In this document: piece by piece, positions 57,711 to 64,000 of the stretch
Layout of the letters: each line of letters begins with the position of its first letter
Numbering within the stretch: position 1 is the stretch's first letter
NCBI GenBank assembly: GCA_023374025.1
Contig: SIJG01000074.1
Coordinates: forward strand, 197,253-261,252
Direction: 5' to 3'
Source: Heterodera schachtii
Lineage: Eukaryota > Nematoda > Chromadorea > Rhabditida > Heteroderidae
Length of the DNA stretch: 64,000 bases
Translations under genes and position numbers: made by a program
Notes under the pieces: generated by a model
Seen by the model: only the letters and a program-made list of their open reading frames with translations
Told to the model about the DNA's origin: nothing
Databases searched by the model: none

Positions 57711-58879
57711 ACACAAAATTTAGCGGGCTTTTTGCTGCTGTTTGTCTTCAAGCCCACCACTGTGGTTGAGGAAGGTGCAATGAAAATGGAGAACTTGTTT
57801 TTCATCAGTTGCCTAATCAAATTTTGGCATGTCGCGCCGTGCCATTGGCATTTTGAAGCCGCCGCCCCCCGAGGCGTTGCCCAATTTCTCATGCATATTT
57901 TATTAATTCTTAAAGAAGCGAAAGAGGAAGCAAATGTTAGCTCAAACAATTCAATATAAAGAAGAAAAATCCAGAGAAGATTATTTCTTCTATTATTTTG
58001 GAACAATTCAATCAGTTTTTTTTCTCCAAATGACCGAATATTATGGAAATGAATAATAAAAATTTTCAGAATTGAATCATTGGACAGTTAGAAGATAAAA
58101 AATTGGCTTTCCATTAAGTATCTCATTTTACGGTACTAAATTTTTCCGGTCCAATTTTTCTCGACTTTTTAATGCCCAATTTTCTGCTTTTTTTACCCCC
58201 CCCCCCCCCACCAAATGGAAATAAATGGCAATTTATAGCTTTTTGCTGATTTTCGTGCCAATGCGGTGTTCTTTTGGCTTCATGTCGTGCACATTTGTTT
58301 GGCATCGGTTCGTGCCTTACGATTCCTTTTGCTTCTTGACTCTCCGTTCTCGTCCATTTGCCATCCAAGCCAATTGGGAGGAATCTTACATGTCGAGATT
58401 ACTGTGTAAAAGCCATCCAAAAGTTTCTTTGCTCCAATATGGCGACACTAATTGTCTTCTAATTAGGGTGATAAAAAAAATAAATTTATTTTATTACAAA
58501 TTAAAACAATTTAGAATTTATTTCAATTTTCCTCTTTTAACTCAAAAACAAAACAAAATATCTGTTGTTTTTTTGTGTCCTTTTACAAATTCTTTCATTA
58601 AATTATCCTTTGGGCACGGCTTTGTTCTGCCAACCAAATTTTGTTGTGTCAAATTTCCATTTTCGCCTTCCTTTTTGGACCACCAACAGACGAAAAGCAC
58701 ACACAGAAGAAACAGAATAAACATCATTTACCTTATTTTTTTGGCTTTGCCAATGCCAAAATTTTGGCGGGAAGAAAAAACGAAAAAACGATTTTTCGTT
58801 CAAAGCTTTGCTTTTCCTTTTCCCTTGTACTTTTGTTACAGCTTCTCAAATTCCTTTAAGCTTTCCTACTCATTCTTCT

Positions 58880-59240
58880 CCATGTCTCCCTCATATTCCT
58901 TCATTTATTCCTCCTCTTTCTTCCATGCTTTTTCTCCATTCTCTTTTGGCTTTTCCTTCTCCTTTCTTCCATGCTTTTCCTTTTAAAATTCACTGCTTTT
59001 CCTCCTCCTTCCTCCATTCTTTTCCTTTGTTCTCTTTTGGCTTTTGCTCCTCTTTAGTTTTTCTTTTAAAATTTCTTGCTTTTCCTCCCCTTTCCTCATG
59101 CTTTTTCTCCATTCTCTTTTGGCTTTTCCTCCCCTTTCCTCATGCTTTTTCTCCATTCTCTTTTGGCTTTTGCTCCTCTTTAGCTTTTCTTTTTAAATTT
59201 CTTGCTTTTCCTCCGCCTTTCCTCCATGCTTTTCCTTCCC
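58880..59240. repeat. Pyrimidine-rich tandem repeats (about 44-bp unit)
   Basis: A unit CATGCTTTTTCTCCATTCTC followed by TTTTGGCTTTTCCTCC and CCTTTCCT occurs as two near-identical copies starting near 59097 and 59141, with degenerate copies from about 58925 to 59230. Confidence 0.75.
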
Positions 59241-60532
59241 CACCCCTCCTCTCCCGCCCCCCTACGCCCTCTTCCGTTTGGCCATTCGTCAATTCGTTGT
59301 TCAAAAATGCCCCAGGGGATACCCCTCTCTTCTCCCCCCCTCCCCGGTTGTTCTTCTGTTCCATGTTTCGGATGAATATGTGATGGGTGAGGGGGGGGGG
59401 AGAGGACAAAGTGTGTGTTGTGTTCTGTTGTGTGTGTGGGTGGTGGGCTTTGTTCCGTTCGCTTTTCCCCCCAATTCATTCATAAACTTTGGCTTCCCAC
59501 AAAATCCGACGACCATTTATAAATTCGCTACTGTCGTCCCATGGGTACATTTCACAATTCCCACCCCCCGGCAATGAGAAACTAAAAAATTTCATTTTCA
59601 AAAACGGCGAAGCACCGATTTTCTTTAAATGAAGCCTTCCTTTATCGATAGTGTTTTAAGTATGTAATATCTTTCTAATCCATTGGGGGTACAAGTGCTT
59701 TTAAAAAACTTTGGACGGACAATTAGCATGGAGAGGAGTAATTAATGCAAATGAAAATTCGGGCCCGAATTCCAATTCCTGAAAAATTTAGACGAAAAAT
59801 TAAACTGAAAAATGCACTAATTGGTTGTCCAAGGCCTTAAAATTTGAAGAAGCTGAACTTCAAAGCTTTAAAAAGGAAACCGGCATTAAAAACGAGTTGC
59901 TGTGGCCTAATTGGAATTCCAAAACCTTGAACAATTTTGTAAAAGTTACGAAATTGGATAGACGGAATTTCTGTTCTTTAAAATTTGGAATTTAAAATTT
60001 GTCCAATTTGTGCCCTAAATAGGCCAAGTGCCATTAGCCAAAAATTCACTTTCCCCCCTCCATCCACCCATTTTTATAACGCATTCAAAACTCAATTCAC
60101 TTAAGCATCCCAACCGAAGCTTTCACTTCAGTGTCCCCTCATGAGGATGTGCCAAATTCGGCATAATGTGTGCCACTAAGTTAAGATGGCATTCCTTCCC
60201 CCCGCTTTTGACGTGCCATTCCCCTCCCCCTCTCCCCTCTCTCCCCGGCACTTCCGTTTTGCCTTCTCCGCTCTCCTTTTTCGTCTTCCTCTTCCGGTGC
60301 CGTCCTTCCCAATTTGTGCCCATCGCCCGTTGAAAGTGCCAGGCGTTAAAAGGCTTCTTTTTATCAGTCGCGAGCATTTGACCAGTCAACAGTCACATAT
60401 CCATCCACTCACTTTTTTCAATTTTATTGAAATTTCGCAACAATTCTTTTTTTTTCTTCGTCCCTCTCATAATTTCGGTAATTTAAGGTCCACCATCAAT
60501 TACCGCTAATTGGCCCATTAATCATTACACAG

Positions 60533-62403
60533 TAATTTGGCAATGATGCTCGGTGCCCAAGCATTACGCACGAAACAAAAGGCGGAAAAGCGGGAGAAGG
60601 AAAAGCGCAAGCAGAAGAAGATGAAGGGACTGACCAATGAACGGGAGAACCTCCAGCGAGCGGCAAAGTGTGCAATTTACTTGCAAATTAGCAGCATTTG
60701 GAACGGAGCAATTAACAAAGGCTAATTTGTGGCCCAATTAGTTTATGCGACGCTAATGGGACTTCATGTACTTTAATGACTTTTAATGCTTTCTCATGGG
60801 ATAACAGAGAATTTAATGTCCCTTCCAAGCTATTCACATGCCCATAAGCCAAGCCTCATTATGTAATGGGGGGGGGACACATAATTATTTTGGAAGATTG
60901 GGGGAATGTTTTATAACTCTTGAGTACATTGCGAACTGCTAATGTCGCCAAGGGAATGCTAATTGCTATAGGAGAAGCTCTCTCTTCGATGGGAGAGGGA
61001 TAAAGCCCAGGGAGGAGGGGGGGCGGGGGGGGGAATTTGTTTCAGAAAATAAAGTACATTGAGAGGGCATTTCCACTTTTTTTGAAAAGGTTTCAAATTT
61101 CAATCTGTCTTCTTGGCCATACATGAACGTGGGATGGGACCCAAATTTTTGTCAACCAAAGGGTATGGGGGGGGGGGGGGGGTCAGAGCCAATTTTGCAA
61201 AGGGGTCGTCCGGCCATGATGTAAAATTGACGACCTTTTTTATGTTACTTTTCAAGCCGCTTTTTTGCGGTATCTTTTTTTTCTAAAAATGTTTGGGGAA
61301 CAGCAGGGGCCAAGGTCAGGCGGTGCTGCCGAGAAAAATTTTTGGTTTTTAATGGGTTTGTTAAAAAATTTGCGCTCTCTACCCCTCGCTGCGAAGATGT
61401 CTCCCATTTTGAAGCAATTTTCGAGCGAGGGGGGGGGGGGTGTAAAAGAGGGGGGGGGGGGGTGGTCGACTCCCCCCCCCTTTTTTCATATATGACCATG
61501 GCATTCGCAAGTGATCTTCCCGCAACTTTTCCCCAGGCGTTTCGGCGAGGCGGCCACCTCAGCGCTGTTGGAGTATTCGCCGTCGTTTCGGCGCTGCCAC
61601 CAGCGGCCCCAGTCGGCCCGAACTCATTCCATCTACGACTTTACCTCGTCAGTGATCATTCATTGATTTGTGCCAAAAAATTCATCATTTAGTCGTGACA
61701 AAAGCCCAACAAAACTGATCAAGCCCCGCTTCTCGCTCAATGTCGGCTCACTGAGTGCGCGCGAGCCGCGACCGTCGCCTTCCTTTGAACGAATCCAAGT
61801 GGGAGAAGGGCATGGCACATTTTTGCGCATTCGGCACATTTTTAAATAGAATATCTAACCTTTATGGCCAAGAAGTCGACTCGAGAAAATTTTCGAGTTT
61901 TTTGGGACTTTCGGTATCGGACTTGGGTCTCAATTATCAATTGCTTTTTTTCGTGTTTTTTTTGCCCCGGCAAAAAACGTCCCTTTTACCATTTAGTCGT
62001 TGCTTTCTCCGCGCTCCGCCTCCGTAAGCGATCAGTTGCGCCACAGTGTGCGTGCCCGTGCCGGTTCGGGACAGTCCACCAAATCGTCCATTTCCCCGTC
62101 GCCCCGGCACCGCTCGTCAATTTCTTCGGCCGGCACGCGATTTTTGAGGTTCAAATTTATTTTTGTCACAAATTAAAAAATTATTTCAAGGACCTAAACT
62201 AAAAATTAGCTCAAAATGCTTAAAAAAGTTTAGTCAAAACAAAATGTGTCCAAAATTCGTACTGTAGCTACCGTATATTTGCCCTCTTCAGATGGATCGG
62301 CTTACTGTCGCCTTCCGACGAAGGGCATCATCGGCAAAACGGGAAGAATGAAGACAGAAAGAAGTCGACATCAAACAAGCGAAGAATGTCCTCTTTTCAA
62401 TAG
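60533..62403 (+). CDS. Unrecognised Ser/Arg-rich protein (3' part)
   Basis: Exons 60533-60667, 61537-61647, 61693-61798, 61997-62148, 62292-62403, all phase-consistent. The first exon has an acceptor (ACACAG) just before it and an ATG at 60543; it is highly basic, reading GAQALRTKQKAEKREKEKRK. Then RFGEAATSALLEYSPSFRRC, THSIYDFTSRDKSPTKLIKP, SLLSPRSASVSDQLRHSVRA, SSISPSPRHRSSISSAGTRF, ending NKRRMSSFQ-stop. About 168 residues in this part, rich in SP and RxxS sites, so likely phosphorylated; could be a cytoplasmic tail of a larger protein. I do not recognise the family. The 870-base first intron holds several G-runs. Confidence 0.55.
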
Positions 62404-63020
62404 TGATCAGTGATCAGAAATCAGTGGGGGAAAGACGAGGTGAGAGACTTTGGCCAACAGAGAGAATGGAGAGAGAGTTAGAGAAAAGGTCAGAGAGTGA
62501 AGCAATCCATAGCACTAGTGATCAGAGTGGAGAAGAGACTTTTGGAAACGGAGAGAATGGGGGAGAGAGAGACACTTAATTTTCTTTTTTTTCTCTATTT
62601 TAATCTGATTTTAGACTTTTAGAACTCAATGTTTATTCAATTTTATGCTTGTCCTGAATAAGGTGAAATAAACAAAAAAAGAAATGATGAAATTTATTTG
62701 ATATGCAAAAAAATATATATATATGAAAAAATGCAAAAAAAAAAAAAGGCTCACAAAATGTCTTTAATTTAGTAATGATTTTTAAAAATTTAATTGAAAA
62801 ATTCGTAAATTGTCGATTTTTGAACAAAATTTATTAGCATAATACTCAATTTGGATTTGGATTTGGCCATCCTTTTGTTATTATAATTTTTTCTAAATTT
62901 GCTGTGAGCCCTGTGTACAAAAAGCAGCAGAGGTCATAAAAATAAATTAAGGAAAAACAATCAAAGTATGTATTATATGTAGTAAAGTAATAAATTAATT
63001 ATTTAAAATTTCTTTTGATG
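62404..63020. other. Spacer, AT-rich with a GA-rich stretch
   Basis: 62455-62575 is GAGAGA-rich on plus; the rest is AT-rich with a short TA run at 62710-62722. No gene seen. Confidence 0.55.
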
Positions 63021-64000
63021 TCACCGCTGGCATTGAATGGAATCGAAATGGACAGCTAATCGATCGAAACTGAAAAAACAAATGACAATTAGCGAAGCAA
63101 GCTTAATCAGAGGCCAATTAATGGGCTAATTTGTTGACGAGATTTTGGCCTAATTCGACTTATTAGTCAAAGCCGGGAAACTTTGACGAATTCTCAGACA
63201 ATTTTGATTGTGATCTCGAGAGTCATTTGCCAATTCCCGAGTCCAATTATCATTTTGAAAATTCAAATGTGATGCATATTTCTCTACCTGAGCACGTCAT
63301 TTCTTCGCCATTCAATGATTGAGTCACGGAACAGCTCGCACACTTTCTGTTTGTCCTCCATTTGGATCAGATTGGCCGACCGACAACGCTCGTAGTGACA
63401 CGCGGCGAGACATTGGGCCGGCCTGAAACAGAGAACGGCAAATTGGACGCAGGGGGTCGAGAGCGAATTTAAACACCAAAAGTCGAGACTGAGAATGACC
63501 CCAAAGGAGAGAGAATTGACCCACAGACTCAAGGTCAAGAATGAACTTAGAGAGTCGAGAAAACCCAAAATTGGCCTAGAAATTCGGGATTAAGCAAAAT
63601 CCCATGGGAACGAAAATGTGAGATCAAATAAAGCAACTGACGAATCCACGAGCAGCCTCTTCAGCAGTCGTCCCCCGTTGAACACGGTTTGGTAGAGGGC
63701 CGAGAAGCGACACGGCCCCACCGGTGGGTACTCAAATGGCGGTGTTGTCGTTGTCGTTGTTCCCCGACTTGTCGTCGTTGAGTTTGTTGTTGAGTTCGCT
63801 GTTGTTCCTGCCGTTGTTGTTGCTGTTGTCGTCGTTGTTCTTGTCGTGTCGGGTGCCGTTTCCGTGGTTGTGTTGCTGGTGCTGCTCGTCAACCCCGCTG
63901 CTGGTGTGCTGCTGTTGTTGCTGCTTGTGTTGGTTGTGCTGCTGGTGGTACTGTTCGATTCCGCCGATGATGATGGAGAGGATAATGGTGATGATGATGG
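63021..64000 (-). CDS. Thr-rich mucin-like protein with PAN/apple-like module (partial)
   Basis: Runs off the right edge. Exons on minus: 63642-64000 (and beyond), 63288-63422, 63021-63069, joined in phase 2. The first is Ser/Thr/Asn-rich (TSSTSNTTTETAPDTTRTTT and more), a typical O-glycosylated stalk of a secreted or surface protein. It is followed by GPCRFSALYQTVFNGGRLLK and AQCLAACHYERCRSANLIQM, then KVCELFRDS; the C...C..AC...C..A...C pattern resembles PAN/apple modules of nematode surface or cuticle proteins. The last exon ends FDSIQCQR-stop. The signal peptide would lie outside the window. The Thr-rich part is a trinucleotide-like GTTGTT repeat, and other frames over it are shadows. Confidence 0.55.

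Larger units (their letters stand above)
56469..60532. other. 4 kb gene-poor, pyrimidine-rich spacer
   Basis: No exon with convincing splice sites on either strand. Holds the CT tract at 57395-57710, the tandem repeats at 58880-59240, several G and C homopolymer runs, and GGGGGG near 57235 and 59391. Long plus-strand frames at 57210-57959 and 58225-59383 are driven by CT composition. Divergent promoters of the globin (-) and the gene at 60533 (+) probably lie within it. Confidence 0.55.

Noticed and set aside
57210..57959. A 249-codon plus-strand open frame
   Set aside because: Most of it is the CT tract; no splice context or family, and the tail is AT-rich filler.
58225..59383. Long plus-strand frames rich in Phe, Leu and Ser
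   Set aside because: Driven by pyrimidine-rich tandem repeats; overlapping frames equally open.
63590..63892. Possible CRISPR or satellite from the GTTGTTG repeats
   Set aside because: Irregular codon-level repeats in one open frame, not spaced direct repeats.

Overview
The window looks like nuclear DNA of a nematode. Genes are split into many short exons with mostly short introns. Spliced products match animal families: AP-2, INO80D, KDM7/PHF8, RNF19, a nematode-type globin and a tandem CCCH finger. The AT-rich spacers are full of short inverted-repeat elements. Gene style and repeat load suggest a tylenchid plant parasite of the cyst-nematode type (Globodera/Heterodera); that placement is inference. 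No rRNA, functional tRNA, operon, CRISPR or bacterial gene was seen.

Layout, left to right: 1-1244 (-) AP-2 transcription factor running off the left edge. 1.4-5.7 kb MITE-like elements, a CT-rich tract and a possible F-box exon (-). 5.9-9.1 kb unrecognised exons (-) and a tandemly duplicated small secreted-protein gene (-). 10.97-17.6 kb INO80D/KANSL2-family gene (+). 18.7-19.6 kb CCCH zinc-finger gene with a duplicated last exon (+). 19.85-22.33 kb MITE cluster, including a 1.1 kb palindrome and a nested pair. 22.56-25.18 kb double hot-dog thioesterase-like gene (+). 25.6-31.65 kb KDM7-like JmjC demethylase (-). 33.5-36.4 kb unknown membrane protein with duplicated exons (-). 37.3-39.75 kb decayed transposon gene (-), head to head with an intact relative at 40.6-43.1 kb (+). 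43.7-47.0 kb MITEs. 47.0-52.3 kb RNF19-type RBR ubiquitin ligase (-), its last exon split by a MITE. 53.9-56.5 kb globin with a long N-terminal extension (-). 56.5-60.5 kb gene-poor, pyrimidine-rich spacer. 60.5-62.4 kb unknown Ser/Arg-rich gene (+). 63.0-64.0 kb Thr-rich mucin-like protein with a PAN-like module, running off the right edge (-).

Several genes are chromatin or transcription factors (AP-2, INO80D, KDM7), but nothing in the sequence shows co-regulation. Exons were assigned by hand from reading frame, splice sites and phase. Most junctions agree in phase; exceptions are stated. Expect errors of a base or two in some boundaries and possible missed 5' exons.
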